This document shows, piece after piece, positions 12,325 to 24,783 of a stretch of 64,000 bases of DNA. Origin of the DNA: Saururus chinensis (Eukaryota; Streptophyta; Magnoliopsida; Piperales; Saururaceae); the NCBI GenBank assembly GCA_035235625.1, contig CP141141.1:15187968-15251967 (forward strand). The letters are read 5' to 3'. The number at the start of each line of letters is the position of its first letter. Within the stretch, counting starts at the first letter, position 1. A program made the translations under genes and the position numbers. The notes below the pieces were generated by a model, which was given only the letters and a program-made list of their open reading frames with translations, ran no database searches and was not told where the DNA came from.

Positions 12325-14205
12325 CATTATGTGGATCAACGAGGTTGTGTGATTGAGCGTGTTATTGGCTTCATACATGTTAAAGAAATAAAAATTGTGG
12401 AACTTAAGAAGGTAATTGAAGAACTATTTTCCCAGCATGGATAAAGTATACAAAGATTGCGAAGACAAAGTTATGATGGTGCAAGTAATATGCAGGGTAA
12501 GTTTAATGGGCTAAAAACACTTATTTTGAATGAGGATGAATATGCACACCATATTCATTATTTTGCTCATCGTCTTCAATTAACACTTGTTGCTATTGCC
12601 AAAAAATAACAAGGCAATAAATAATTTTTTGACTTGTCTCCACTATAATGAATGTTTTTGGAGCATCATGTAAGCGCGAAGGTAATTTCATAGAACAACA
12701 ACTAAAAGATATTACTAAAGTAGTTGAGAGTGGTGACTTAGCGACCAGGAAAGGACTTAACCAAGAAGCTAACTGGAGAAGGCCATGTGACACACGTTGG
12801 GGCTCACATTATATACATTGCAAAGCTTTATTATCATATTTTCTGTTGTGATTCGAGTGCTTGATATTATTGATAAAGATGGCGAAGAGTGAGAGTTGAG
12901 AGCCAAAGTAAATTCCCTAATTGATAATGTGCTATCTTTTGAAGTTGTTTTCAATTTGCATATCATGAAGAATATTTTAGGGATGACCAATTATCTATCA
13001 AAAGCATTGCAACAGAAGGACCAAGATATGTTTGGTTGAATCATCTAAGGAAACATTGCTGGAACTAAGAGACAATGATGGGACTCTATCATAACTTAAA
13101 TTTGTTTATATTGTAACCAACATGATATTGATATTCCTTGTATGGATGACAAGTATATAGCTCAAGGAAGGTCATGACGTGGAGAACAAATTACAAACCT
13201 ACATTATTATCGTGTTGGTTTATTCTATACTATTATTAATATACAATTCCAAGAACTTAACACTTGTTTCACATAAAGGAATATATAGTTGCTTCTTTGT
13301 ATATCATGTCTTGATCCAAGAGATTATTTCTTAGCTTGTGATAAACAAAAATTACTTTATCTTGCTAGAATTTATCCACGTGAATTCTCTACAATAGATA
13401 TCTCAACCCTTGATGATCAACTGGATATTTATATTGTGGATATGCGGTCTGATAATGAGTTCTCAAACTTAATTGGGATTGCTGATCTTGCTAAGAAAAT
13501 GGCAGAGAAGAAAAAAAATACGATTTCCTTTGGTTTATTTGCTCATAAAAGTTGACATTAACCCTTTCAATTGCAACTGCTACAGTTGAAAGAGCATTTT
13601 CTACAATGAATATTGTGAAGAATAAGTTTCGTAATTGAATGGGAGATGAGTTGATGAGTGATTTTTTGATTACATATATTGAGAATGACATTTTCAAGAA
13701 AATTGATAATGAGAAGATCATCGAACGCCTCCAAAACATGAAACCTTGTTGAGGGCAATTGCCATCTCAATGGTAATATTGTATTCATTATTATATCTAT
13801 TTATTTGTTAGTTTTTATTCTTATTTGTATATTCTTGTTTTTCCTTGCATTAATGAGGTTTTGTAATAGTTAGGTTTTAAAATGAAATTAGTCTCCTAAT
13901 AACATTTGTCTTTTTGAAACATGAAGCGTTTAATTTCTTGTCATTGAGATGTATGATTCATGAATATTGAAAATTATTGCAAATAAAGTTTACAAGGATG
14001 TCGAATGGGTATGTATTTAGTTCATATTAAATACTTATCATGTTTTGTTAACAATTTTTATAATTACTTATGTTTTTTTATCTTAACTCTATATTTTACT
14101 TAAGTATACCTTAATTATTAGCATTATTATTCAAATATAAAAGAAAAAAATTTAAAGCTTTGTTATCTCATGACCCCCTTCACCAATCATCCTGAGTCTG
14201 CCCCA

Positions 14206-14206
<1 letters not shown>

Positions 14207-14275
<69 letters not shown>
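14207..14275. repeat. (TA)n microsatellite
   Basis: An uninterrupted TA run of about 69 bases directly abutting the presumed right end of the hAT element. Confidence 0.97.
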
Positions 14276-14277
<2 letters not shown>

Positions 14278-14478
14278 TTGCACATGTTATATTAATTTTA
14301 GGTGAATCATGTTTCCCATGTTCTAGCCTAAGTATGACTATGTTTATACTTGTCTAGGTCTAGCATGATATTATACTTGTCTTAAACTCGTATTTTGCTG
14401 TTTTCATCACATTTACTCCATGTTTCCACTTGGGTAGGACTATGATAAAATTATGGATGGATGCACACACACACACAC

Positions 14479-14536
<58 letters not shown>

Positions 14537-16214
14537 ATTATAGTTTGTTCAAAGTTTCACATGTCTTAGCTTGGGTTTTCACACTATCACTTATGTACAC
14601 TTTTGCGTAGATAATTATGATTCTATTTGACAAAAATGGACCACGTTTCATGCACATATGGATTGATTTGAGTATGTATACTTATACTTGGACTCATTTA
14701 TCATTGCTCACGTATGTATCACGTGGCATACATCATGAAAATAATTTATAAACAAGGATTAATCGTGATTGATAAAATGGATACAGTTGGATGCTCATGG
14801 TTGCCAAATTAGCAACTCAAAGGTTTATCGAATCGGTTTTACATATGAAAGGATGGGGTTTTACATCCAATGGACGAGGTTTTACATTCCTTTGAGGAAG
14901 GGTTTCCTCCCCAGGTGAGAAGGGAAAAATGTTCTAATAAGTTAAATTGTTGAGTTTATCTGGATCTTGAGAATCCAGACTAGTTTGTCCTTGTACTGGT
15001 TTACTAGGGGGTACTTTCTCGTTAGGGAACATACCCAAACTGCTCGTTTCCTTTTAGGAGTTTGGACCTTCCCATTAAAGGCTGGTCGTGGTGAGCAGGT
15101 TTGCTTGGGGTTTGCCTTGATGAGCGGATTATTTTTCTCAATTGTTAGACATTCACTAGTTGATTTATGCATGCGTATGGATATAATGCTCATTGACTCA
15201 GGGTGTGTAGGAATAATGATGTTTATCGTACACATGTGATTATGGTATGATTTGCATGAATATGTAGGATGATATGTGATGGATGCACTTGATTTGCAGA
15301 GTGAATGTTTTTATTGAGAAATGAATATGCATGATATGTTTATGTTAAGAAATGATTCATGCAGGATGTGATTATAATAATGTGTTTCACATGTTTACAC
15401 GAGGTGCATATGTGTTATGAGCTATATTTGAACCCATGATGCACAGGTGGCATGGTATGTGCTTATAGAATATGAGTTATAGCATGATATACAGGCGGGC
15501 ATGGCTACGGGATGATGAAATATGTTATATATAGCATGTTATGCAGATGACATGATTATGTGTTGATGAAATATATTATATATAGCATGATATGTAGGTG
15601 ACATGACTATGTGTTAATGAGATATGTTATAAATAACATGACATGCAGGTGTTATGAGTAGTTGCTTATGAAATATAAATTATGACATGATGCACAGGTG
15701 GCATAGGTTTATGTGTTTATTCCATGATGAATGAGCATGGTGTTTGATTATGTGATGGATGTTATGTGGATTATGCATGTGTTGATATTATAAATTTGCT
15801 TTCTATATTAAAACCCTTGCTGAGCTTTGGCTCACCCCTCTTTGTTTTGTGTGTTGTTTTGGGACTGCATGTCGTGCCATACAGGTTGTTCGAATAGGCT
15901 CTATATTGAGCATATGGATGGCGCCGATCATTGAGAGGGGATTCATAGAGATGTTGGGTTTTATGTTAGCTTGTTTATGTTATGTTGAGATATATACATT
16001 TGACTCAACTTCACACTCTTGCATTGTTGGCTTAAACTCTTGTTAGCCATTGTTGGCTTAGACTTCTATTTAGCCATGTGCGGGCTTGTTTATGACTAGT
16101 ATATGGGTATGAGTGGACTAATGTTTTAATTAGTAGTCCTTTCTTTATTCATTTTACTTTTGTACAAAGTGTTCATGCACAATTCTATAGTGTGCTCTAT
16201 CCAAGGATGGGTTA
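14276..16214 (+). mobile_element. LTR family B fragment (5'-truncated)
   Basis: Plus-oriented sequence homologous to the complete minus-strand LTR at 43168-46330. Shared landmarks are the block with TTTTACATCC and GGGTTTTCCTCC near 14870-14920, and CTCACCCCTCTTTGT followed by TTTTGGGACTGCATG near 15834-15871. In between are repeats of the form ATGATGCACAGGTGGCATG (15430-15700). The first third of the LTR and its TGTAAGA start are missing. The 3' limit is set where a new TGTAATGTCCC start begins. No gene was recognised. Confidence 0.7.
14463..14534. repeat. Compound (CA)n-(TA)n microsatellite
   Basis: A short CA run at 14463-14479 is followed by a TA run at 14481-14534, inside LTR B-derived sequence. 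Confidence 0.97.
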
Positions 16215-18085
16215 TGTAATGTCCCTAATTTTTCTACGATTTTCTGTGATTTTCTTACTATTTTTTCTCGTCATTTTCAGCGGGAAAATGTAATGCTTCG
16301 GCATATTCATATTTGTGTATTTCTCCAGTATTTGTACCCTTAGAGTTGGGTGTGAGGTTCAGTCGTAGGCCATGGGCCTCACTACACGTTTACTACAGGA
16401 ATTTTGGAGGTACAACGCATAACCAAGAGGTTAACGCATATTGGGGACATAGATAGAAAAATAAAAATGAAGTTATATAAATATGAAATCCGAAGATTGG
16501 ATTCCAGGAGCGACTTCCAGTAACTTTTTTCATGTCTAGTGAGTTTTATAAAAACCCGAGTTCATTTCCAATCACTCTGTTGTCCCTCCTCCATCGTCAG
16601 ATTCCGTCGATTCTTGCTAAGATCCTCTTCATCTTACTGCCATGAGTCCATAGGTATCGGCTATGACCACCGCCGTGTCCTCTTCACTCCTCCATGAGGT
16701 ACCGGACTTTTCTTCAGTTATCTTCCCTCTTATTCTCATTTTGGAGCCATGGGGATGTGATTTTGATGTTGTTTGCAGCCGCCCTCAACTAGACTTATGT
16801 TTGTTTGGCCACTAGGAACCCACAGTCACTAACTAGAGTTGCTACCATGCTTTCTTTGCTCCGCTGTGAGCTACTGGTACTTTGGTCGGGTTTTGTTTAT
16901 ATTTTCATCTCACTGTTCGTGACATTTTTTTTAGACGCCGGTGTTTCCGGTGGTCGTCTAGGTACCGAACGGACTCTGATTGAACTCCGTCCAGCCTACC
17001 TCAACCCAGTGTTGGTTGGGGGTTGCCCTTTCTGACCCCGCTTCGCCCTATTGTCTTACTCCGCCCGATTAGATGCTTTGGGTGAGTCTTAAGTTGTTGC
17101 CATTGGCGAGCCGTGTGCCATTTGACCATCGTGGGCTCTACCCTGGTTCGGTGATAGCGAGGGCCAGCCCCACTTGGCCAATTACACCTCCGCCCAAAAT
17201 GGGCCATTTGCCTTTGCCCTATACCGTGCGAGATGCACAATTGCCCGCACCAAATGTATTGGTTGTGGGTGGCAATTGGTGATGTCGCCACTTCGATTGG
17301 CCACCACTTCTTGGCCCTAGCTCCGTTGTCCCTTTGTGGGCCTTGGGTCACCACCGTCCGACCCATCTCCCCTAGAGTGGAACTTTTTGGCATCGTGTGC
17401 ATGGGCCATACATGTGTTTTTGGGTTTAGGCGCAATATTTGTGCCGCCTGACCATCGGTTGGCTCTGCCACCGAATGAAGTTGACATCAGAGTCCGCCAC
17501 CACTTCTCCTCTATCCTTGAGCATCGCCCCATGCCCTTCGCCCTTATGTGGGCAATTGTTGATGCGAAATCGCCGCCGTTGGGTGTATCCGTGGCCGATT
17601 TAGACATCATGCGGCCGAGTACTTCTCAACCACTGCCTGACCTTCAGTGAATACACCCTTGACTTCTAGTCACACCGCCACCTATGTTGGTATGACTTTT
17701 CTCCCAGCCGCCCTAGTGTGCCACCGTGGATTGCGGATTTTGCTGCACTGAGTTGTGTCACCCCATTTGGCCGTGATTTATTCCGGTGCTTTATAAACCC
17801 TCGGGACAACAGCTGTCTCAACTTGGGAAAGCTTTTGGCCACCAATTCCGCCTATGATGCCGCCACCATCGTGTGCTAGCCATGATTACGAGGTAGGGGG
17901 GCTTTGAACTCATAATTTCATGATAACATGCTTTGAATGAGTAGTAACATGCTAGCACTATATGATTGAATGGTATGGATGTTAGATTATGATCCATTTT
18001 CATGATGTAAGAGGATGAACTATGCCATGTTAAAATGCATATGACATGATGTTGGTTATAAGTATGTTTGAAGTATGTATGTACT

Positions 18086-18600
18086 CGTGATGGCTAGCAT
18101 GTATGTTTGTAAGCTACGTATGTGGGATTTGTATGTGCTAGTGATGGCTAGCATGTATGTTTATAAGTTATGTATGTGAAATGTGTATGTGCTAGTGATG
18201 GCTAAAGTGTACGTTTGTAAGATATGTATGTGGAAGTATGTATGTGCTGGTGATGGCTAGCGTGTATGTTTGTAAGCTACGTATGTGGAAGTATGTATGT
18301 GCTAGTGATGGCTAATGTGTATGCTTGTAAGCTACATATGTGGAAACATGTATGTGCTAGTGATGGCTAACATGCATGTTTGTAAGCTACGTATGTGGAA
18401 GTATGTATGTGCTAGGATGGCTAGCGTGTATGTTTACAAGCTGTGTATGTGGAATATATATATGTGCTAGTGATGGCTAGCGAGTATGTTAGTAAGCTAT
18501 GTGTATGGATGTGTATGTGTGTGCTAGTGATGGCTAGTGAGTATGTTGGTAAGCAATGTACGGAAGTATGTGTATGTTATATGTATGTATGATGGCTATA
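18086..18600 (+). repeat. Tandem array, ~54-bp unit, about 9 copies
   Basis: The unit contains GTGATGGCTAGC, ATGTATGTTTGTAAGC and TACGTATGTGGAA. Copies diverge by substitutions and small indels. It lies within the family C LTR-like region. Confidence 0.93.
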
Positions 18601-18626
18601 TGCCTATTTGATGAATATGTGTGTGC

Positions 18627-18644
18627 GGGGGGGGGGGGGGGGGG
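18627..18644 (+). repeat. 18-G homopolymer
   Basis: An uninterrupted run of 18 G (C on the minus strand) follows GTGTGC. It is able to form a G-quadruplex and prone to assembly error. Confidence 0.97.
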
Positions 18645-19857
18645 CAAAAGTATGGGCAATGGACAGTAAGAGATAACAGAGGTTTTTGTCTGAATTTGTT
18701 GTGGATGTGTAAGCATATGACAAAAGACAAATGATGTAAGTTTGATGGGCGAGGATTGGAGCAATTTGTTTTGTATGGATTTGAGCTATGTTTGGGGAGT
18801 GTCAAACAGTAAGAGTGTGCATAATTGTACAGTATAATGTACAAATTATGAAGTGAAATGTAAGTATAATAAGTGAGGTATTAGTAAGAGGGTGATAACT
18901 GGGTTTGGCTTTAAGGAGCTTAGTTTGATGACATTTGTGTAAGATGTTTTGGCTGTAAGGTGGATGACGGAGATTGTATGAATAGTAAGATTTTGGTGTA
19001 CAATGTGTTATGTTGTAAGATGGACAGGTTAAGTGAAGTCTATTGCCTTGACGAACTTGGGTTTCGGATCGGGCTCAGCTTAGGTTTGATCAGTGGAGCA
19101 CGGTATGTTTAAGTGCTTGTGTGGCATAATTATACTACATAAATTACTTAATTCAAACTTGAATTATAAGTAAAGCTAATGATAGCATTGTCAATTTAAG
19201 ATATGACGGTTTTGACCGATTAAGTTCCGTATTTGAGCTAGCCGATAATGAGTTGGATGAGCATTTCTCATTTCTTGCCATGGTGTTTATCCTGTGGGAT
19301 GTTGTCTGTGTTGTATAGAGCACTAGACGTCTAATGCTCTGTTGAGAGTGATGTATGTTTCTGATTTAGTGTGTGTGCTATATGAAGCCCAGATGTCTGA
19401 TGCTCTGTTGAGAACCATGCATATTTTTGATTTGGTTTGTGTGCTGTATTAAGCCCAGACGTTTGATGCTCTATTGAGAGTGTTATATGATTTCTGCCCA
19501 ATAGTGGCACTATTTGATTCTGCCCAAGAATGGTACTGGCACTATAAGACCCATAATGGTGGGCAATTGTATGGCACTATAAGACCCATAAAGTGTGGGC
19601 AATTATATGACCCCTTATGTGTGGGTGTTTATGTTTGCGCGCTCAGTTAAGTAATATCATGGACCTACTCTTACCTATTTGATCATGTGCTCTATGAGCA
19701 TTGGTGTGTCTTGCCTTCTGAAAAGTCCATAGCGTCTAGTCACTCCCCAGAGGTTAAGGTGATGCCTGAGTGACATTCTTTTCCATTTCGATGCTGGAGC
19801 TTATTAGTTGTAATGAGATTCAGTGGTCGATAATATGTGTATGACTGTAAGAGTATG

Positions 19858-20110
19858 AGTACGAGCACGACTGTAAGAGTATGAGTATGAGCAAGACAGT
19901 AAGCGTATGTTTATGAGTAAGATTGTACGAGAAAGGTCATACGAGTAAGTGTAAGATTGTACGAGTAAGGTCATATGAGTAAGTGTAAGATTGTACGAGT
20001 AAGGTCGTACAAGTATGTGTAAGTTATATGAGTAAGCATATGATTGTACGAGTAAGGTCGTATAAGTATGTGTAAGTTATATGAGTAAGCGTATGATGGT
20101 ATGAGTAAGT
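19858..20110 (+). repeat. Tandem array with GTACGAGTAAGGTC core
   Basis: Units of about 34 bp (GATTGTACGAGTAAGGTC plus ATATGAGTAAGTGTAA) lengthen to about 54 bp in the last copies by adding GTATGTGTAAGTTATATG. The array ends close to where Ulp1 pseudogene sequence begins. Confidence 0.9.
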
Positions 20111-20124
20111 TTGTATAACTCTGA

Positions 20125-21160
20125 TTATGAGTGCATGTATCGAAGTGTGATAGTTGTGGCAACATGTCTTCTAACCTTGTCGACCTCGGCAAAGTGGTGA
20201 TAGTGGTCACCCTCTAGCAAGTTATACCACCTCAACAACTTCTCCTTGCATAAGGCAATAAGAAGAAAGAAATGGCCAGTGAAATAGATCAGAATGAAAC
20301 CACTCTCAGTATTTACATTAACCCGCTTCATTAAGCTGTTGATGACTTTGGGATGCATGCCCACCTTGTCATGTTGCATTCCTACTTTGTAGTAGTGTTG
20401 GATAGCAAAATTCCTAAAAAAATAGTTCGAATAAACGCCAGGATATCATATATTTCACCCCTCCAGTAGTTGGCAGAACACATCTATGACCTAAAATCAT
20501 CAACAAAATATTAATGTGTTAGTGGTATATACTATATGTCATGTAAATACGAACACGACATGCTAATTCAGCATGTAATCAATAACACAACATATACTAG
20601 GTCGTGTAAAGACAAATATGTTAAGTACACACTATAATATGATTTTATACTTATCATGTTATTGATACAACATGTGGCAATTTTTGTTATAAAAAACACG
20701 AACTTTGGAGGCAGCCGGAGCATGGTTTCACATATCATGTTAATGAAAACATAATATGTTAAGAATTGTGTGGTCAATAACACGGAAAAAAACTATAAAC
20801 TAATTATTACCTCATTCGTTATACACTCATGTCTATGCAGACAATCTATATGGAGAAGCATCTCCATAGGCAATTGCTTGTGCGGGCTGGCCATAAAGTC
20901 CTTGATTGTCTCTTTATCTTCTCCATGTAAGATCTCCATGTGGAACACGAGTTGGAAATCAAGGTAGTTGTGTGGCACCACTGTGACCTCCTCCTTGTAC
21001 TTTTGCTTCTTTTCAGAATGCTTGTCAACATCTATCATGCTGCTAATACTCTCTAGTAGTTCCTGATCAACCGGATCAAGAGTATCCGATATAGTGGCTG
21101 AGTTGGAAGCAAATTCCTCTGGGGTAGGGATAACGTATGTGGTAGGGACGGCTACCAATG
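20125..21160 (-). pseudogene. Ulp1-like cysteine protease domain (C48), truncated before the catalytic Cys
   Basis: A minus-strand exon at 21158-20793 (LDFQLVFHMEILHGEDKETI, then LLHIDCLHRHECIT) is followed, after an intron-like gap, by 20379-20125. The second exon shows the protease core FILIYFTGHFFLLIALCKEK, then RWYNLLEGDHYHHFAEVDKV. The His of GHF fits the catalytic His; the position usually holding Asp appears to be Asn in WYN. The reading ends at RRHVAT, whereas the homologue at 48749-48976 continues into the QETSEDCS catalytic-Cys segment. The catalytic Cys is therefore missing here. In other proteins this family removes SUMO from targets; here I infer a transposon cargo gene. Confidence 0.72.
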
Positions 21161-21169
21161 AAACTTAGT

Positions 21170-22223
21170 CCCCTGGCCTTGCCACCCCCTCCTCCCTTGC
21201 CAGTCAAGTAAGCTTTCCAATCTTCTTGGCCAGGAAGTTGCCAATTAACTTTGGAGAACCAGGCATGCACCTTCTTGGCTAGATCCTCCTTGGCAGCCTC
21301 AACAAGGGATGGATCCTCCTTGGAAGTCTTTACCTTCTCTGCGTCCTCCTTGACTACCACCCCCTTGGCTGCATGAGCCGGTGGATTAGCCACTATGTAC
21401 CTCAACCTCCTAGGTATGCGTGGCAGCAAGGATGTGATGGGGCCAACATCTGAAGCTTTTCATTTCTTTATCTTCAGCCTCATTTGCTTCGGTGGTACCA
21501 CTTCCTCCGAGCTTGCACCACTTCTTCCTCCCAGGCATGCACCACTTCCTCCTCTCGAGTTTGCACCATTTCCTCCTCCCGGACTTGCACCACTTCCTCA
21601 TTAATTTTCTTGAGGAATCTAGTGATAACAGTCCATTCAACTTTGGGACCCTTATTCTTCTTTGGGGCACCAACTTTGGGCTCCCCTTTCTCTGCATAAT
21701 AAATGTAACAAGTCATATCAGTATATATACGAAAGTCAAATAAAGCATGTCATTGATGACATGATTATTTCAAAAGTAGAAGTAAATCAATACGCTAATA
21801 CAAATGGTCATGTTATCGATCACATGACTACTACAAAGTATTTTTTATATAATACGATATCGTATACTTGCAAGTTATCGATGACACGATGATCTCGAAG
21901 TCGTTTTGAATCTAACACGATAATACAAAAGGTTGTGTTATCAATCACACGTTAACACACATTTCCAAGTAGGTCATATCATTGAACATTATACGATAAT
22001 ACTTACGGAAAATGAAATCATCTTCTACAGAAGATTTTCTTTGCTCTTCATGAGCAAACTGATGAACATCTTTACTTGATTTGGATGCTCGAGCCTTGAC
22101 CCTAACTAACTTCTCTCCTTCAGTTGTTTGTAGAGGGGTTGCTGTGTGATGTTTCTCCGATTGAGGGGCTTCATGTGAATGCTCATATTCCGGATGAGAT
22201 AATCCTTCATGTGGGGGCTGCAT
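21170..22223 (-). pseudogene. Charged linker region of the Ulp1-type transposon gene
   Basis: Low-complexity minus-strand coding sequence. At 22223-21945 it is Glu/Lys/His-rich. At 21716-21480 a decapeptide repeat (EEEVVQVR, EEEMVQTR, EEEVVHAW) is encoded by ~30-bp DNA repeats at about 21500-21600. At 21429-21170 it is Lys/Glu-rich, with HAWFSKVNWQLPGQEDWKAY. No catalytic domain is present. It links the N-terminal domain to the protease, as in other transposon Ulp1 genes. The frame shifts between pieces, so either introns or decay are present. Confidence 0.5.
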
Positions 22224-23099
22224 TTGTTCAATTAACTACGTGGCCACCTTGAGAGTGCTTTTAACTATATGCAGAGCAATTTGCACACTGTCGGTGCTCC
22301 AACCCCGCTCTCTGTACAAAGTGGCCTTCTCCAAAATGACGTCAACAATCTCAATCATGACATCTAGTGGTATGACAAAGCTCTTGATGATGTCTTTGCT
22401 AGAGTGATATTGTTCTGACAGCTAGTGGCATGAAAAAGCTCTCAATGACAACTATCGTTTTCCTATGTATTGTAAAATGTGTGGCTGTCTTCTTTGACAT
22501 CTAGGCAAGCATTTGGGCTTAGATCAAGCGAGCCTCTTTGGTAATTGGAGTTATTTACAAAACTACTTCTGAATCTACCTTGAGTCGTATGAGTATCTCC
22601 TCGTACCACTTCCTCATCCTATGATAAGCCAACAACTTCTTCCTCAACTTTTCATTAGTTAGGTCAAGTTTAGCGGCCTTCTCCACATCCGTCAGCAATT
22701 GGGTAAACCTAGGCCACCTCTTGCACCTCAGACTATATGGAGGAGAACTTGGAGTAAATAGAAATATGGTAAAAAATCCACACCTACGTTAGCAAAATAA
22801 TCCCCTTAATAGTGATCCTATATCATATATGTCATGTCATGGATAACACATTTATTAAACTAATCATGTCATTGCTTACACAAAATACTCACATCATGTA
22901 ATTGAAGATACATGATATAGTAATTTATCATCTTATCAATAACAAAATATCTTAACTAGCATGTGATCAATAACATGGAAATCAAATTAGTGTGTTATCT
23001 AAACCACATTGATTACAATATTGTGTTATTAATAAGATGATATACCTAAAATGTTAATATGTTGTCGTGTTATCAATTTTACGCTCATATAAGTAATCG

Positions 23100-23953
23100 T
23101 GTTATTGATAATACAAAATTTACCTGTAACACAAATGAAGCCCCAATGAGAATACCGGCTGCAGCGGAGCACTCATCTCCTATGCTCTTGATGTTTCGAT
23201 GGGATGATGATATGTCTTGATGCAACATGTAATGCACGACTTTAGCCTAGTTGTACCTCCCCACAATAGCCAAATCATCGATGAAGTCACACAGAGATGG
23301 GGAGATTGATTTGTTCCTCTATGTGAATAATACAAGGACTCCCATGTGCATGATGGCCAATCATGCTAAGATTTCAAAGAAGACAACACGCATGTTATCT
23401 GCCACTTCCTTCAAAATTTCTTCAATAAGATTCTTCTCTGGCTGCTTCCATGCGAAGAACCTTTTGATGAATTGCTTCTTGCCTTAGGGAGCCTTCCCGT
23501 CACCACTGCCCAACTTCAACGGGTTTCCTTTCACCCTCAAACTCGTGATAAGTGGGACTTCTTCTAACGTAAGGGGTGGTATTTTGCCCCAAATGTTGAA
23601 CACCTCTTGTGAATTGTCCCAGACTCCCAACACCCACCTATTAGAACATCTAGGAATGTCCTGGAGATAATGATTTGCTCACAATCGTATACTAGGAAGA
23701 ACACAATCTCCTCCATAATTGCCTTGCATCCCAGCCTCGATTTAATGAGGTATTTTGATAGTCGAAGTCTAGTATGGAAACTGTTAGTTCCTAGACCCAG
23801 TCTCCTTCTGTAAGTTATCTTTTTCGTCTCTTCTGAGGCCTTCATTGATTTTGCCATTTGATTATATTCTTGTAGCCTTCGTCTGTAAAAGATGTTATGC
23901 ATATGTATATCAACAATGGGTCGTGACAAAAATAAAAAATCGCGTTGATTCAC
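23100..23953 (-). pseudogene. DUF1985-like N-terminal region of the Ulp1-type gene
   Basis: Minus-strand coding runs from 23953 (RRLQEYNQMAKSMKASEETK) through IMEEIVFFLVYDCEQIIISR and FLDVLIGGCWES to about 23520 (LITS, RVKGNPLKL). It is colinear with the plus-strand copy at 48210-48644, which reads EEYMQMAESVKASEETKK and PVYDCEAIIISKWLLDVLIG. Two independent copies with conserved protein reading suggest a once-functional gene. Assignment to DUF1985 rests on position relative to Ulp1 and general resemblance, and is the weaker part of the call. Bases 22224-23100 continue with weak coding character and palindromic motifs. Confidence 0.55.
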
Positions 23954-24783
23954 ATTATGTAACTAAAGTACAAATACACGCTAAGTTCATATATCGTTTT
24001 ATTGGTTACACGATATGATGTCTTCTCATACACAATAGCACAACAATTGAATGTCGTCTATCGCATATCTTGTTATTGATAACACATTATGTAAGCCACA
24101 CATACACAATAAGACTTCTCAATGTCGTATATCGTACTATCGATTACACGATATAGTAAATATCGTATTATTGATAACACGATAACATACTGAGTGTATG
24201 AAAGTACTAACTACCGAATGTTCCATAACACAATATATGAACAATCGTGTATACAAACATACAATTTCTTACTAGAATAGGCCATTACCACATAAGTCGA
24301 TGGCTGGTTGATGCCGATGAGCCTCGTCAAATTAACCCCTTGATGGGCCATTGATCTTCACCAAAGATCACTTCTTTACTAGGGGCACGTGAGTATACAC
24401 TCAAACTAAATCTCACTTCACAGCTGAAACTCGCTTCACAATGGGAACTTTGAAAATCTCCTATCGGATACAACAAAAACCAGACTTCCCACGGTTTTTT
24501 CAGTTCTCACTTGTCGGTTTTTGGAAGTTGCCGATTGGATGGATTAGAAATCAGACCTCCCATTGCAGTTCACTTCTCACTGGTTGAACTTTAGAAATCA
24601 CCATTCAGATGGGTCGTTTCTAGGTAAATACGACATTTTGACAGGTTCATAGAATATGAAACCCTAACATAAGGTTTTTTGGTCCAGTTTTTTAAAACTA
24701 TCATGTAAGTCGGGGTTTTATGGTATTTTTGTTTAAATATGGAATATTGACTTCTCCGGCCATGTAATATGGTAAAAACTCCG

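Larger units (their letters stand above)
10788..13752 (+). pseudogene. hAT transposase (ZMYM1-like / TTF-type), interrupted by a MITE
   Basis: It starts ATG at 10788 with MDKFLKRKSK, the usual start of this plant hAT group. The TTF zinc-finger region follows near 11090-11270 (WLEYS, CLYCYLF and DWKKYERIDAHEEW pieces). The transposase core begins at 11573 (ILIDESCNLSIKEQMVVVMR), continues after the MITE at 12333 (DQRGCVIERVIGFIHV) and 12470 (SYDGASNMQGK), and reaches 13289-13555 (CLDPRDYFLACDKQKLLYLA). The C-terminal hAT dimerisation motif is at 13565-13750 (ATATVERAFSTMNIVKNK, ending at TGA 13750-13752). Many stops and frameshifts make it non-functional. The right element end is about 14190-14206 (CTGAGTCTGCCCCAGG), matching the CAGGGGCGGA-like terminal repeats of these elements. 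Confidence 0.9.
16215..20110 (+). mobile_element. LTR-like sequence, family C (starts TGTAATGTCCC)
   Basis: A TGTAATGTCCCTAA start resembles those of families A and D. A G/C-rich island at about 16600-17880 follows, then several tandem arrays. I saw no protein domain in any frame; the ORFs over the G/C-rich island (for example 17001-17471) look like chance ORFs. The 3' end is unclear, because coding sequence of an Ulp1 pseudogene starts at about 20125 and no target duplication was found. It appears to have truncated that pseudogene. It could be a solo LTR or a composite. Confidence 0.5.
20500..24220. repeat. Dispersed ~22-bp palindrome, cluster 1
   Basis: At least 14 degenerate copies of ATCGTGTTAT-TG-ATAACACGAT. 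Clear ones are 24168-24189 (ATCGTATTATTGATAACACG), 24142-24163 (ATCGTACTATCGATTACACG), about 24077 (CTTGTTATTGATAACACA), 23993, 23098, 23018, 21935, 21873, 21811, 21744 and 20640. They lie between or beside exons of the Ulp1-type gene. No spacers of constant length occur. Confidence 0.85.
20125..24783 (-). mobile_element. Ulp1-bearing MULE (Kaonashi/KIU-like), truncated
   Basis: The right end at 24732-24783 (AATATGGAATATTGACTTC, then GTAATATGGTAAAAACTCC) is similar to the terminal repeats of the 17-kb MULE at 40491-57719. From that end a minus-strand gene runs inward: DUF1985-like region, charged linker, Ulp1 protease. Its homologue in the 17-kb element also starts next to the terminus. The transposase half and the other terminus are absent, apparently removed where the LTR-like block ends at about 20110-20125. 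Mutator-like elements carrying Ulp1-like genes are known in plants. Non-coding stretches are full of the palindrome listed separately. Confidence 0.75.

Noticed and set aside
17001..17650. Overlapping ORFs of 100-156 codons on both strands
   Set aside because: They overlap in several frames over a G/C-rich island of an LTR-like region. No domain, splice pattern or plausible composition was seen; they look like chance ORFs.
18534..18844. Minus-strand ORFs with a proline run
   Set aside because: The proline run is the 18-G homopolymer read on the other strand, next to tandem repeats. Not a gene.
20500..24220. CRISPR-like repeated palindromes
   Set aside because: Spacing is irregular, units are degenerate, and the context is a plant transposon. 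Not a CRISPR array.
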